Origin: Phenylobacterium sp. LH3H17
GTDB lineage: Bacteria > Pseudomonadota > Alphaproteobacteria > Caulobacterales > Caulobacteraceae
Direction: 5' to 3'
Assembly (NCBI RefSeq): GCF_024298925.1
Contig: NZ_CP101283.1
Coordinates: forward strand, 2,919,001 to 2,983,000
Length of the DNA: 64,000 bases
Position numbers and translations under genes: made by a program. This document shows, one piece after another, positions 8,373 through 22,330 of the stretch. How positions within the stretch are numbered: position 1 is the stretch's first letter; each line of letters begins with the position of its first letter. The notes below the pieces were generated by a model. It saw only the letters and a program-made list of their open reading frames with translations. It was not told where the DNA came from and made no database searches.

Positions 8373-9542
8373 ATGGCGGCGCAGAGCATCAGCCCCCGCC
8401 GCGCCGTCCTCACCCTCGGGGCCACCCAGACCATCGGCTATGCCTGCTCGAGCTATCTGCCCGCATCGCTGGCCGGCTCCATGTCCCAGGCGATCGGGAC
8501 CTCCACCGCCTTCGTGTTCGGCGCCTTCTCCGGCGCCCTGCTGATCCACGCCTTCGTCGGACCTGCCGCCGGACGTTCGGTGGACCGTAGCGGCGCGCGC
8601 CTGCCGCTGTCCGCCGCCAGCATCATCCTCGCCCTGGGCTTGGCCGGGATGGCGGTCTCACAGGCTCCCTGGCATCTGGCCCTGGCCTGGCTGGTGGTGG
8701 GCCTGGGTATGGCGCTCGGCCTTTACGACATCGCCTTCGCCGGCCTGGTGGGCTGGTTCGGCCTGGATGCGCGGCGCTCGATCACAGGGGTCACCCTGAT
8801 CGCGGGCTTCGCCTCGACCATCGCCTGGCCGCTGACCGCCTGGATGGACCACGAGATCGGCTGGCGGGGCGCCTGCCTGGTCTGGGCCGCGGCCAATCTG
8901 CTGATCTGCCTGCCGCTGCACCTGACCCTGCCCCGCGACGCCCCGGCGGCCGTGGCGCCGCCCGAGGTTCCCGGGTCCAGCGCGCCGGAGAATCCGGCGC
9001 CCGTCGCCCTCCAGATGGTGCTGCTGGCCACGGCGCTTTCGGTCATGTCCGGGATCGGCTCGATCATGGGAGCCCACCTGCCGCCCCTGTTGATGGCCAT
9101 GGGCGCCAGCGCCGCGGCGGCCGTGGCGGCGGGCATGCTGGTGGGGCCGGCCCAGGTGGCGGCCCGCTTCGCCGAGTTCGTGCTGGTGCGGCGGATCCAC
9201 CCGCTGAATTCCGGGCGGGCCGCCGTGGTCGCCTTCCCGATCGGGGCCGGCCTGCTGCTAGCGCTGGGCCCGGTCGCCGCCGCGCCCTTCGCCATCCTCT
9301 ACGGGGCGGGCAACGGCCTCTTCACCATCGTGCGCGGCACCCTGCCTCTGGCCCTGTTCGGCGCGCTGAACTATGGCGGCCGACTGGGCTCGCTGAACGT
9401 GCCGGCGCGGCTGGTCGGAGCCGTTGCGCCCCTGCTCTTCGCCCTAGCCCTAGCGCGGTCGGTCGAGCTGGCCCTGGGCGTGCTGATCGCCGCCAGCGTG
9501 CTGGCCTTCGGCTGCCTGCTGCTGCTGCGCCGGCCGGACTGA
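8373..9542 (+). CDS. MFS transporter
   Basis: 389 residues from ATG 8373, chosen over ATG 8337 because GGGAGGCGGGACGAG lies directly upstream of it. About 12 hydrophobic segments are visible, with the MFS loop motif between helices 2 and 3 (GPAAGRSVDRSGAR) and a hydrophilic central loop (about residues 195-215, PRDAPAAVAPPEVP). This is a major facilitator porter of the inner membrane with unknown substrate, probably an exporter or an organic-acid type. Next to it is a peptidase gene, with no clear functional link. Confidence 0.85.
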   Translation: MAAQSISPRRAVLTLGATQTIGYACSSYLPASLAGSMSQAIGTSTAFVFGAFSGALLIHAFVGPAAGRSVDRSGARLPLSAASIILALGLAGMAVSQAPWHLALAWLVVGLGMALGLYDIAFAGLVGWFGLDARRSITGVTLIAGFASTIAWPLTAWMDHEIGWRGACLVWAAANLLICLPLHLTLPRDAPAAVAPPEVPGSSAPENPAPVALQMVLLATALSVMSGIGSIMGAHLPPLLMAMGASAAAAVAAGMLVGPAQVAARFAEFVLVRRIHPLNSGRAAVVAFPIGAGLLLALGPVAAAPFAILYGAGNGLFTIVRGTLPLALFGALNYGGRLGSLNVPARLVGAVAPLLFALALARSVELALGVLIAASVLAFGCLLLLRRPD

Positions 9543-9585
9543 GGACGAGGTGGCGAAGTCCGGCGACCTTCCCTAAGTTCGCCGC

Positions 9586-11400
9586 ATGCGCCAGACCTTC
9601 GACGAAAGCACCGACCCGTCCTTCGGCCCCAAGCACGTTCCCCTGATCCGTCAGGCGATGAGCGCCCAGGGCCTGGACGGCTTCCTGGTCCCCCACGAGG
9701 ACGAACACCAGAACGAGTACCTGCCCGAGGCCAATGACCGGCTGGGCTGGGCCACGGGCTTCACGGGCTCGGCCGGAGCCGCGGTGATCCTCAAGGACAA
9801 GGCCGCCATCTTCGTGGACGGCCGCTACACCCTGCAGGTCCGCGACCAGGTGGACCAGGGAGTGTTCGAGATCCGCGACCTCGTGGAGGGCGGCGTGCCC
9901 GCCTATCTGGAGACCGCCACCGGCCAGGGGCAGACCATCGGCTACGACCCGCGTCTGCACTCCCCTGACGCCCTGGAGCGGCTGAAGGCCGCCGCCGCCA
10001 AGGCCGGCGCGACGCTCAAGCCCGTCGCGCCCAACCCGCTGGACACCGCCTGGGGCGCCGCGCGTCCGGCGCAACCTGTCGCCCCCGTCGTGCCTCACCC
10101 GCTGGCCTATGCCGGTGAGGAGTCGAGCGCCAAGCGCGCCCGGGTGGGCGAAGCGATCGCCGGCAAGAACGCCGAGGCCACGGTCCTGACAGCGCCGTCG
10201 TCCATCGCCTGGCTGTTCAACATCCGTGGCGGCGACGTGATCCGCTCGCCGCTGCCGCTCGGCCAGGCGATCCTGAACCGTGACGGCTCGGCCCGCCTGT
10301 TCCTCGATCCGGTGAAGGTCAGCCCTGAGCTGCGCGCCTGGCTGGGCAACGAGGTGCGGCTGGAGACCACCGACGACCTCCCCGCCGCCCTGGCCGAGCT
10401 GAAGGGCAAGCGGGTCCTGGTGGATCCCGGCCAGTCGTCCGCCTGGTATTTCGACGCCCTGGCCAAGGCCGGGGCCGAGGTGGTGCGCGGCGACGACCCT
10501 TGCGCCCTTCCCCGCGCCTGCAAGAACGGCGTCGAGATCGAAGGGACCCGCGAGGCCCACCGCCGCGACGGCGCGGCGGTGACCCAGTTCCTGCACTGGC
10601 TGGCAACCGAGGCCCAGGCCCGCACGGTCGACGAGATCGAGGTGGTGACCAAACTGGAAGGCTTCCGCCAGGCCACCGGCGCGCTCAAGGACCTTTCCTT
10701 CGACACCATCGCCGGAGCAGCCTCCAACGGCGCCGTCGTCCACTACCGGCCGACCAATCGCCTCAACAAACCGACCGAGGTCGGGTCATTGCTGCTGGTC
10801 GACTCCGGCGCCCAATACCTGGACGGCACCACCGACATCACCCGCACGGTGGCCATCGGCGAGCCCAGCCAGGAAATGCGCGAGCGCTTCACCCTGGTGC
10901 TGAAGGGCCATCTGGCGCTGGCCGCCATCCGCTTCCCGGCCGGGACCACGGGCTCGGCCCTGGACGCGTTCGCCCGCGCGCCGCTCTGGATGATGGGCTT
11001 CGACTACGACCACGGCACCGGCCATGGCGTCGGCTCCTATCTCGGCGTCCATGAAGGTCCGCAGCGGATTTCCAAACTGCCCAACTTCGTGGCGCTGAAG
11101 CCCGGGATGATCGTCTCGAACGAGCCCGGCTACTACAAGGAAGGCGCCTACGGCATCCGCATCGAGAACCTGCAGTACGTGACCGAGGCGGAACCCATCC
11201 CCGGCGGCGAGCGGCCGATGCACGGTTTCGCGACGCTGACCCTGGCCCCCATGGACCGCCGCCTGGTGGTGGTCGAAATGCTCAGCCCCGCCGAGCGCGA
11301 ACAGTTCAACGCCTACCACGCCCGGGTCTGGGCGGAGATCGGACCGCGGGTCGAGGGCGAGGTGCGCGCCTGGCTCGAGGCCGCCTGCCAGCCGATCTAA
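9586..11400 (+). CDS. M24B aminopeptidase P (Xaa-Pro aminopeptidase family)
   Basis: 604-residue metallopeptidase, longer than E. coli PepP (about 440) and similar to the eukaryote-like three-domain APP1 form. Two creatinase-like N-terminal domains (residues about 1-310) precede the pita-bread domain. Metal ligands are visible in LLVDSGAQYLDGTTDITRT (two Asp), GTGHGVGSYLGVHE (His) and NEPGYYKEGAYGIRIEN (two Glu, the second in the IRIEN strand). It should remove N-terminal residues preceding proline from peptides in the cytoplasm. A methyltransferase gene follows after only 9 bp, likely cotranscribed. Confidence 0.92.
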   Translation: MRQTFDESTDPSFGPKHVPLIRQAMSAQGLDGFLVPHEDEHQNEYLPEANDRLGWATGFTGSAGAAVILKDKAAIFVDGRYTLQVRDQVDQGVFEIRDLVEGGVPAYLETATGQGQTIGYDPRLHSPDALERLKAAAAKAGATLKPVAPNPLDTAWGAARPAQPVAPVVPHPLAYAGEESSAKRARVGEAIAGKNAEATVLTAPSSIAWLFNIRGGDVIRSPLPLGQAILNRDGSARLFLDPVKVSPELRAWLGNEVRLETTDDLPAALAELKGKRVLVDPGQSSAWYFDALAKAGAEVVRGDDPCALPRACKNGVEIEGTREAHRRDGAAVTQFLHWLATEAQARTVDEIEVVTKLEGFRQATGALKDLSFDTIAGAASNGAVVHYRPTNRLNKPTEVGSLLLVDSGAQYLDGTTDITRTVAIGEPSQEMRERFTLVLKGHLALAAIRFPAGTTGSALDAFARAPLWMMGFDYDHGTGHGVGSYLGVHEGPQRISKLPNFVALKPGMIVSNEPGYYKEGAYGIRIENLQYVTEAEPIPGGERPMHGFATLTLAPMDRRLVVVEMLSPAEREQFNAYHARVWAEIGPRVEGEVRAWLEAACQPI

Positions 11401-11409
11401 GGAAGTCCA

Positions 11410-14730
<3,321 letters not shown>

Positions 14731-14744
14731 GAAACCACGCGATC

Positions 14745-16442
14745 TCAGGCATGCATCAAGGCCCTGGCAGCGGCGCGCGCCGCGTCGGTGATCTGGGCGC
14801 CCGCCAGCATGCGGGCGATCTCTTCCTCGCGCTCGGCGGCCGACAGGGTCTCCACCGCCGTACGCAGTCGCTCGCCGTCCCCGGCCTTGGAGATCCGCCA
14901 ATGGGCCTCGGCCCGGGCGGCGACCTGGGGCGAATGGGTGACGACCAGGACCTGGGCGGCCGTGGCCAGGCGTTTCAGCCGCAGACCCACGGCGTCGGCC
15001 ACGGCCCCGCCCACGCCTTGGTCCACCTCGTCGAAGATCATCAGCGGCTGGGGGCCTTCGGCACGACCGGCCAGGGAGGCCTTGAGCGCCAGGGCGAACC
15101 GGGCCAACTCCCCGCCCGAGGCGATGGCGCCCAGGTCGCCGAACGGCGCGCCGGGATTGGTGGCGATCTCGAAGGCGACGCGGTCCTGGCCGCCCGGGCC
15201 GGCGCGGTCCTCCGTCAGGGGCTCCACCGCGACCCGGAACCGGGCCTTGTCCAGCTTCAACGGCGCCAGTTCGCCCATGACCGCGGCGGCCAGGCGTTCG
15301 CCGGCCGCGCGGCGCGCTTCGGTGAGCTTCCGGGCGGCATCCAGATAGCCGGCCCGGGCGCTGGCGACCGCAACCTCGGCGGCCTTCAGGTCGTCCTCGG
15401 AGGATTCCATGGCCCGCAGGCGCTCGGCGAACCGCACCCTCAGGATCGACAGTTCCTCGACGCTGACGCCGAGCTTGCGGGCCATGCCGCGCAGCTCGAA
15501 CAGCCGCTCCTCGGTCTTCTCAAGCTGGTCGGGACGGAAGTCGAAAGCGCCGGCGGCGGCGTCGACCGCGGCCTCGGCCTCCTGGGCCTCGCCGAACACC
15601 CGATCGATGGCGGCGCTGGCGGCGGCCAGGCGGGTGACGGCCGCCCCCTCCTCCGCGGCTCCGGCGGCGATGGCGCGGGTGCGGGCGTGCTCCACGGCGC
15701 GGATGGCCTGGGCGAGCTTGCCGGAAAGGCCGGTGAAGGCCTCGCGGGCGTCGGAAATGTCGGAGAGCGCCTTCTCGGAGGCGCCGAGGATGGCGCGCTC
15801 CTCGGCCAGCACCGTCTCCTCGCCCGGCTGCGGGTCGAGACGGTCCAGTTCGGAGAGCCGCAGGGTCAGCTCCTCGCTCTCGGCGGCGGCGCGGCCGACG
15901 ATCTCACGCAGTTCGTCGGCGCGGGCCCGAGCGGCGCGCCAGTCGCTCCAGCGGGCGGATACGGTGGAGCCCAAGCCGGCGAGGGACCCATAGGCGTCCA
16001 GCAGCGGGCGATGGGTGCGGGCGTCCAGCAGGCCCACGGTCTCATGCTGGCCGTGGACCTCCAGCAGCAGGTCGCCCAGCTCGCGCAGGACGGTGGCGCT
16101 GGTGGCCTGGTCGTTGACGAAGGCGCGGCTGCGGCCGTCGGCCGAGAGGGTGCGGCGCAGGATCAGGTCCTCGTCGCGGGCGTAGGAGAGCCCCTTCTCC
16201 TCCAGCACGTCCCAGATGGGATGATCGGGCGAGGGCGCGAACACGGCCGAGACCGCCGCCTGGGCCGCGCCCTGGCGCACCAGCCCCGCTTCGGCGCGGA
16301 CACCCACGGCCAGGCCCAAGGCGTCGAGGATGATCGACTTCCCCGCCCCGGTCTCGCCGGTGAGCGCCGTGAGACCCGGGCCGATGGACAGGTCCAGGGC
16401 CTCGATCAGCACCACGTCGCGGATCCACAGTCCGATCAGCAT
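14745..16442 (-). CDS. recN: DNA repair protein RecN
   Basis: 565-residue SMC-like ATPase for double-strand break repair. Walker A is in GLTALTGETGAGKSIILDALGL (about residues 24-45). The N-terminal head is followed by DLLLEVHGQHETVGLLD, the RecN-typical Q-loop region, and a long coiled coil of Ala/Glu/Arg (about residues 165-370). The signature and Walker B of the C-terminal head follow in ASGGELARFALALK and QPLMIFDEVDQGVGG, with the VLVVTHSPQVAARA D-loop/H-loop region after that. Length is normal. bamD lies 58 bp upstream. Confidence 0.95.
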   Translation of the reverse strand: MLIGLWIRDVVLIEALDLSIGPGLTALTGETGAGKSIILDALGLAVGVRAEAGLVRQGAAQAAVSAVFAPSPDHPIWDVLEEKGLSYARDEDLILRRTLSADGRSRAFVNDQATSATVLRELGDLLLEVHGQHETVGLLDARTHRPLLDAYGSLAGLGSTVSARWSDWRAARARADELREIVGRAAAESEELTLRLSELDRLDPQPGEETVLAEERAILGASEKALSDISDAREAFTGLSGKLAQAIRAVEHARTRAIAAGAAEEGAAVTRLAAASAAIDRVFGEAQEAEAAVDAAAGAFDFRPDQLEKTEERLFELRGMARKLGVSVEELSILRVRFAERLRAMESSEDDLKAAEVAVASARAGYLDAARKLTEARRAAGERLAAAVMGELAPLKLDKARFRVAVEPLTEDRAGPGGQDRVAFEIATNPGAPFGDLGAIASGGELARFALALKASLAGRAEGPQPLMIFDEVDQGVGGAVADAVGLRLKRLATAAQVLVVTHSPQVAARAEAHWRISKAGDGERLRTAVETLSAAEREEEIARMLAGAQITDAARAAARALMHA

Positions 16443-16500
16443 GTTCGCAAGATCGCCTGGAATCGCACCGGCCGGAAGCCCGCGCGTTCGCTTTAGGTTC

Positions 16501-17535
16501 TTATTTGTCCCGCTCGCCCAGGAACGGGAGGCGCGAGAGCAGGCCCTTGCGCTCGGGCGGGGGGGCCTTGGGCGTCTCGGGCGCCTCGGCCGGAGCCGCT
16601 TCGGGTGCGGCCTCGGGGGCGGGCGCCATGGCCGCCGCGGCGGTCGGCATCGCGGGTCCCTCGGCGGCCGGCGGCTTCACGGTCGCCTTCTTGTCCTTGA
16701 CGAACGGCAGGCGCGACATGATCCCCCGGCGTTCGCCGGTGGGCTCGGTCGCCGGGCGCAGGCCCTTGTCGGTGAGCAGCTTGTAGGCGTCGCGATACCA
16801 GGGATCGCCGGGATAGTTGTAGCCCAGCACGGCGCCGTTGCGCTTGGCTTCTTCGCCGAGGCCGAGTGTCAGATAGGCTTCCACAAGCCGGTACAGCGCT
16901 TCGGGCGCGTGGCTGGTGGTCTGGTAGCGGTCGATGACGGTCTTGAAGCGGCCGATCGCGGCCAGGGTGTCACCCTGGCGCAGATAGTAGCGGCCGACGG
17001 TCATTTCCTTGCCGGCCAGCTGGTCGTTGACCATGTCGATCTTCAGGCGGGCGTCGGCGGCATATTCGGTGCGCGGGAACCGCTGGACGATTTCCTGCAG
17101 GTTGTTCAGCGCCTGGCCGGTGGCGGCCTGGTCCCGACCCACGTCGACGATCTGTTCGAAATAGCAGATGGCCTTCAGGTAGTGCGCGTAGGCGGCGGCC
17201 GGGTTGCCCGGATAGAGCGAGATGAACCGGTCGGCGTCGCCGATCGCCTCGGCGTAGTTGTTGCCCTGGTAGTGGGCGTAGGCGGTCATCAGGATCGCCC
17301 GGCGCGACCATTCCGAATAGGGATGCTGGCGTTCCACTTCCCCGAAATACTGCACGGCCTGGTTCCACAGGCCGCGATCCAGCCGATCGGCGCCGGTGGC
17401 GTAGAGCAGCTCGACCGGCCGCTCCTCATAGGCGAGGCGAGGCTTCTTCTCCTTGCCGGCGCATCCGGCCAGGGCGAGGACGGCGATGCCGGCGACAAGC
17501 GCCACACGAGCTCGGGAATGACGAAGCAAGGACAC
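16501..17535 (-). CDS. bamD: Outer membrane assembly lipoprotein BamD (ComL)
   Basis: 344 residues from a GTG start at 17535. This start is preferred because GAGG lies 6 bp upstream and it yields a classical lipoprotein signal (SLLRHSRARVALVAGIAVLA then LAGC). The mature part carries TPR-like repeats (LYATGADRLDRGLWNQAVQY, FPRTEYAADARLKID, WYRDAYKLL) as in BamD, which binds BamA and drives outer membrane protein insertion. The C-terminal 90 residues form an Ala/Pro/Glu linker ending in two RLPF motifs (MSRLPFVKDKK and LLSRLPFLGERDK), an alphaproteobacterial extension. It lies downstream of lpxC. Confidence 0.93.
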   Translation of the reverse strand: MSLLRHSRARVALVAGIAVLALAGCAGKEKKPRLAYEERPVELLYATGADRLDRGLWNQAVQYFGEVERQHPYSEWSRRAILMTAYAHYQGNNYAEAIGDADRFISLYPGNPAAAYAHYLKAICYFEQIVDVGRDQAATGQALNNLQEIVQRFPRTEYAADARLKIDMVNDQLAGKEMTVGRYYLRQGDTLAAIGRFKTVIDRYQTTSHAPEALYRLVEAYLTLGLGEEAKRNGAVLGYNYPGDPWYRDAYKLLTDKGLRPATEPTGERRGIMSRLPFVKDKKATVKPPAAEGPAMPTAAAAMAPAPEAAPEAAPAEAPETPKAPPPERKGLLSRLPFLGERDK

Positions 17536-17650
17536 CTGCACCTCAAAGAGACCAACGCGCGCCCCCGGGCCGCGAGTCCCCGCTTCTACAGCATGCGATG
17601 CAGGGCGCAAATGCGGCGGTGGCGTCAGATTTGGCGACGCCGGGAGGCGG

Positions 17651-18634
17651 TCAGACCGCTTCGGCCAGGTCCTGCACCAGGGTGCGATAGCGCCAGGCCT
17701 GGGGATTGGCCATCAGGGCCCGGACCAGCATGTTGTTGACGCCGTGGCCGGCCAGGACGCCCTCGAAGCGGCCCAGGATCGGAGCGCCCAGGACATAGAG
17801 GTCGCCGATGGCGTCCAGCGCTTTGTGGCGCACGAATTCGTCCGGCCGGCGCAGGCCTTCCGGATTGAGGATGCGGTCGCCCTCGATGACGACGGCGTTC
17901 TCCATCGAGCCGCCCCGCGCAAGGCCGATGCTGCGCAGATACTCGACCTCGTGCAGGAAGCCGAAGGTGCGGCAGTCGGCCAGTTCGCGGCGGAAGGCTT
18001 GCTCGTCCATCGCCAGGTCGACGCGCTGGCGGCCGATGGCGGTCGAGGCGAAAGCGATCTCGAAGGCGACTTCGAAACGGTCGGATGGGCTCAGGGTGGC
18101 GCGCTTGTCGCCATCCACATATTCGATCACGTCCAGGATCTCGATATAGCGGCGCGGAGCGTCCTGCCCCCGGCGCCCGGCGCGGTCGAGGACCTGTACG
18201 AACGGCAGGGACGAGCCGTCCATGATCGGCATCTCGGGACCGTCGAGTTCGACGGTGGCGTTGTCGATGTTCAGCATGACCAGGGCGGCCATCAGGTGCT
18301 CGATGGTCGAAACGCTCACCCCGGCGGCGTTCTCGATCACGGTGCCCAACTGGGTCTTGGTCACGGCGTCGCCCGAGACCGGCACGCGGTTATCGCGGTC
18401 CAGCACGTCGGTGCGCACGAAGACGATCCCCGAATTGACCGGCGCCGGCCGAACCGAGACGCGGGTGTAGGCGCCGGTGTGGACACCGACTCCGGCGAAG
18501 ATCGCGGGGCCTTGCAGGGTCTGTTGGAACACCGATGCGGGCAAGCTCTTCGCCTTCTCAACGGACGCGCGACCCCGGGGGGTGGCCGCATGACGCCACA
18601 GCAGCGGAGTAGGCCGGATGCTGCAGCGCGGCAA
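17651..18634 (-). CDS. lpxC: UDP-3-O-acyl-N-acetylglucosamine deacetylase LpxC
   Basis: Zn-dependent deacetylase committing to lipid A synthesis. The catalytic features are STIEHLMAALV (first Zn His), the HKALDAIGDLYVLG region (second Zn His and Asp) and GHGVNN (acid-base His). A GPEMPIMDGSSLPFV segment (substrate site) is also clear. ATG 18634 gives 327 residues, about 20 more than usual, and the first 30 residues look unconserved, so the real start may be further in. The 18635-18792 gap to ftsZ carries a ftsZ terminator, a near-CtrA site and two GANTC sites. Confidence 0.95.
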   Translation of the reverse strand: MPRCSIRPTPLLWRHAATPRGRASVEKAKSLPASVFQQTLQGPAIFAGVGVHTGAYTRVSVRPAPVNSGIVFVRTDVLDRDNRVPVSGDAVTKTQLGTVIENAAGVSVSTIEHLMAALVMLNIDNATVELDGPEMPIMDGSSLPFVQVLDRAGRRGQDAPRRYIEILDVIEYVDGDKRATLSPSDRFEVAFEIAFASTAIGRQRVDLAMDEQAFRRELADCRTFGFLHEVEYLRSIGLARGGSMENAVVIEGDRILNPEGLRRPDEFVRHKALDAIGDLYVLGAPILGRFEGVLAGHGVNNMLVRALMANPQAWRYRTLVQDLAEAV

Positions 18635-18670
18635 AACACTTCCTGTTTCGCTATGTTTCGATTTGGGACG

Positions 18671-18690
18671 TTAAGAATCCCTTAGGATTC
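18671..18690. promoter_or_regulatory. Near-consensus CtrA site with two GANTC sites upstream of lpxC
   Basis: Plus strand TTAA-GAATCCC-TTAG (18671-18685) differs by one base from TTAA-N7-TTAA. On the minus strand it reads CTAA-GGGATTC-TTAAC, with an intact TTAAC half-site. GAATC (18675-18679) and GATTC (18686-18690) are CcrM-type GANTC methylation sites. It lies 37-56 bp upstream of the lpxC ATG. Half-confidence, because one half-site is imperfect. Confidence 0.35.
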
Positions 18691-18740
18691 AAGGCGAAAG
18701 CGCCACGCGCCCCGTCGCGCAGGACCCTATCCGAAACGCG

Positions 18741-18767
18741 ACATGGCCGGGACTAGCCCGGCCATGT
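18741..18767 (-). terminator. Hairpin downstream of ftsZ
   Basis: Perfect 11-bp inverted repeat ACATGGCCGGG / CCCGGCCATGT with a 5-nt loop, 26 bp after the ftsZ stop (18793). No U-tract follows on the minus strand, as is often the case in GC-rich bacteria. Confidence 0.6.
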
Positions 18768-18792
18768 GCAGGTTCGAATTGTCGTGCTGGGA

Positions 18793-20343
18793 TCAGTTGG
18801 CCAGGCGACGCAGGAAGGACGGGATCTCCAAATCTTCCTGGCTCTCGGTCTGGGCTTCCTGGACCGGCTGTTCAGCCGGCAAGGCGCCGCCGCGGCTGGC
18901 CGCCGGGCGGGCGGCCTGGGGCGCGGGCGCCGGGGCGTCGTAGCGGGGGCGGCTGCCGAACAGGCTGAGGAAGCCCGAGCGCTGGGGCCGGCGATCCTCG
19001 AAGGCCGCTTCACCAAACAGCGGCTCTTCCTCGTGATCCTCGACCGACGGATCGACGATCTTGGTCATGGGACGCACGATCTGCGGCTCGGGCGCGGCCG
19101 GGGCCGGCGCGGCGGCGTAGAGGTCGCCCTGCTCTTCTTCGTCATCGAAGGCGGCCTTGACCGGCTCCGGCGCGGGCGCCGGCGTCGGGGCATAGGCCGT
19201 GATCACCTCGGGCCGCGAGACCGGGGCCGGCGGGACATAGGCCGCGTAGCTGGGCGTGGGGGTCGGGGCGCGCATCACCGGCTCGGGCGTCGGAGCCGGA
19301 GCGCGTTGGGTCTCGGCGCGCAACGGCGGGGCGGTCAGCGGCCGGCGCTCGACCTTGGGCTCGATGGCGGCGATCGAGGCGCCGTCCATGCCCGTGGCGA
19401 CCACCGAGACGCGGATCATGCCGTCCAGCGACGGATCGAAGGCCGCGCCGAAGATGATGTTGGCTTCCGGATCGACCTGTTCGGAGATGGCGTTGGCCGC
19501 CTCGTCGACTTCCAGCAGAGTCATGTCCAGCCCACCGGTCACATTGACCAGCACGGCCTTGGCGCCCTTGAGCGAAACCTCGTCCAGCAGCGGATTGGCG
19601 ATGGCGTTCTGGGCGGCCATCAGGGCGCGATCGTCGCCGGTCGCCTCCCCGGTGCCCATCATCGCCTTACCCATCTCGGTCATGACCGTGCGGACGTCGG
19701 CGAAGTCGAGATTGATCAGGCCCGGAAGCACCATCAGGTCGGTGATGGAGCGCACGCCCGAGTGCAGGACCTGGTCGGCCATGCCGAAGGCCTCGGCGAA
19801 GGTGGTCCGCTCGTTGGCGACCCGGAACAGGTTCTGGTTGGGGATGACGATCAGGGTGTCGACATAGCGCTGTAGCTCGCCGATGCCGGCGTCGGCCAGG
19901 CGCATGCGGTGGCGGCCTTCGAAGTGGAACGGCTTGGTGACCACGCCCACCGTCAGGATGCCGCGCTCACGGGCGCACTTGGCGATGATCGGAGCCGCGC
20001 CGGTGCCGGTGCCGCCACCCATGCCCGCGGTGATGAAGATCATGTGGGCGCCGTCGAGGTGCTCGCCGATCTCGGGGATCGACTCCTCGGCCGCGCTCAT
20101 CCCGACCTCCGGGTGGGCCCCGGCGCCGAGGCCCTGGGTCACCTGCACGCCGAGCTGGATGCGCCGGTCGGTCTTGGAGAAGGAAAGCTGCTGGGCGTCA
20201 GTATTGGCGACGACGAATTCGACGCCCTCCAGTCCCGCCTCGATCATGTTGTTGACCGCGTTGCCACCGGCGCCCCCGACGCCGAACACGACGATACGCG
20301 GCTTCAGTTCGGTCGCGCGCGGCGCTGAAAGTGCAATAGCCAT
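18793..20343 (-). CDS. ftsZ: Cell division GTPase FtsZ
   Basis: 516 residues, close to the approximately 508 of Caulobacter FtsZ. N-terminal GTPase: [14 protein letters not shown], the tubulin signature [11 protein letters not shown], and the T7 loop residues in [13 protein letters not shown]. After the globular domain (about 320 residues) there is a disordered Pro/Ala/Glu linker of about 160 residues. The conserved C-terminal peptide [11 protein letters not shown] follows; FtsA and other partners bind it. It is separated from ftsA by a flavin monooxygenase gene. The 405-bp upstream region holds a full CtrA box and GANTC sites. Confidence 0.98.
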   Translation of the reverse strand: MAIALSAPRATELKPRIVVFGVGGAGGNAVNNMIEAGLEGVEFVVANTDAQQLSFSKTDRRIQLGVQVTQGLGAGAHPEVGMSAAEESIPEIGEHLDGAHMIFITAGMGGGTGTGAAPIIAKCARERGILTVGVVTKPFHFEGRHRMRLADAGIGELQRYVDTLIVIPNQNLFRVANERTTFAEAFGMADQVLHSGVRSITDLMVLPGLINLDFADVRTVMTEMGKAMMGTGEATGDDRALMAAQNAIANPLLDEVSLKGAKAVLVNVTGGLDMTLLEVDEAANAISEQVDPEANIIFGAAFDPSLDGMIRVSVVATGMDGASIAAIEPKVERRPLTAPPLRAETQRAPAPTPEPVMRAPTPTPSYAAYVPPAPVSRPEVITAYAPTPAPAPEPVKAAFDDEEEQGDLYAAAPAPAAPEPQIVRPMTKIVDPSVEDHEEEPLFGEAAFEDRRPQRSGFLSLFGSRPRYDAPAPAPQAARPAASRGGALPAEQPVQEAQTESQEDLEIPSFLRRLAN

Positions 20344-20748
20344 TGGGACCCTGTGTCTCCGTACCGTGGTCTAGGGAACACCTGGCGACCCGCCCGCCTG
20401 GTTCCCGCGACGGATGGCGTTAAGGAAACGCCCACCATCGTTAATTGGCGGTTAACTGCATAAGGCGAGTCGGACGCGCGTCGACCCGTGTGGATAACAA
20501 ATTTCTTGCTGCGTAAGGCTTACGCGTTAACCACGTCGCCGAACCTGCGACCCGATGACTCAGTCGCTCAGGTCCTGAGCTAAGACGCTCAACGAACAGG
20601 ACATTAAAGCCAACGGCCAAGCTTTGGGTCTTGGGTCGCGAGCTTGCATCCCGGCGCGGTCGACTTGCGACCTGGCCCTCGTTCACCTGATTTGCCCAAG
20701 ATCATCCCCAGGAACGCACAGGGCCGCCCACAGCACATACAGCCGAGC
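20344..20748. other. 405-bp gene-free region upstream of ftsZ
   Basis: The longest non-coding stretch in the window, between the monooxygenase (stop 20749) and ftsZ (start 20343), both on the minus strand. It is AT-richer than its surroundings in its ftsZ-proximal 200 bp. It contains a CtrA box (20441-20456) and GANTC sites at 20467 and 20557, plus a second TTAA cluster at 20527-20530. No tRNA or credible ORF was seen. Most of it is probably the ftsZ promoter. Confidence 0.7.
20441..20456. promoter_or_regulatory. Full CtrA box upstream of ftsZ
   Basis: TTAATTGGCGGTTAAC matches TTAA-N7-TTAAC exactly, and the reverse strand also reads TTAA-N7-TTAA. It is centred about 105 bp upstream of the ftsZ ATG. 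A GAGTC (GANTC) lies 11 bp upstream at 20467-20471. In Caulobacter, CtrA represses ftsZ in swarmer cells and ftsZ responds to CcrM methylation; that knowledge is from the literature, the site is seen here. Confidence 0.75.
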
Positions 20749-22227
<1,479 letters not shown>

Positions 22228-22330
22228 ACGAGTCCCCGCTTCCTGAACGCCGATCAGTTACCGAAACTCACCGCCGAAACAAGCGCTTCCCGGCCATGAC
22301 GAGCTGGGTGTGGGGGCGTTGGGGGACGAT

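Noticed and set aside
14751..16496. 581-codon frame opposite recN
   Set aside because: Low-complexity Gly/Arg/Ala-rich sequence with no domain, antisense to a complete RecN.
20344..20748. tRNA or small RNA in the ftsZ upstream region
   Set aside because: No cloverleaf or conserved RNA motif seen; only promoter-type sequences were found.
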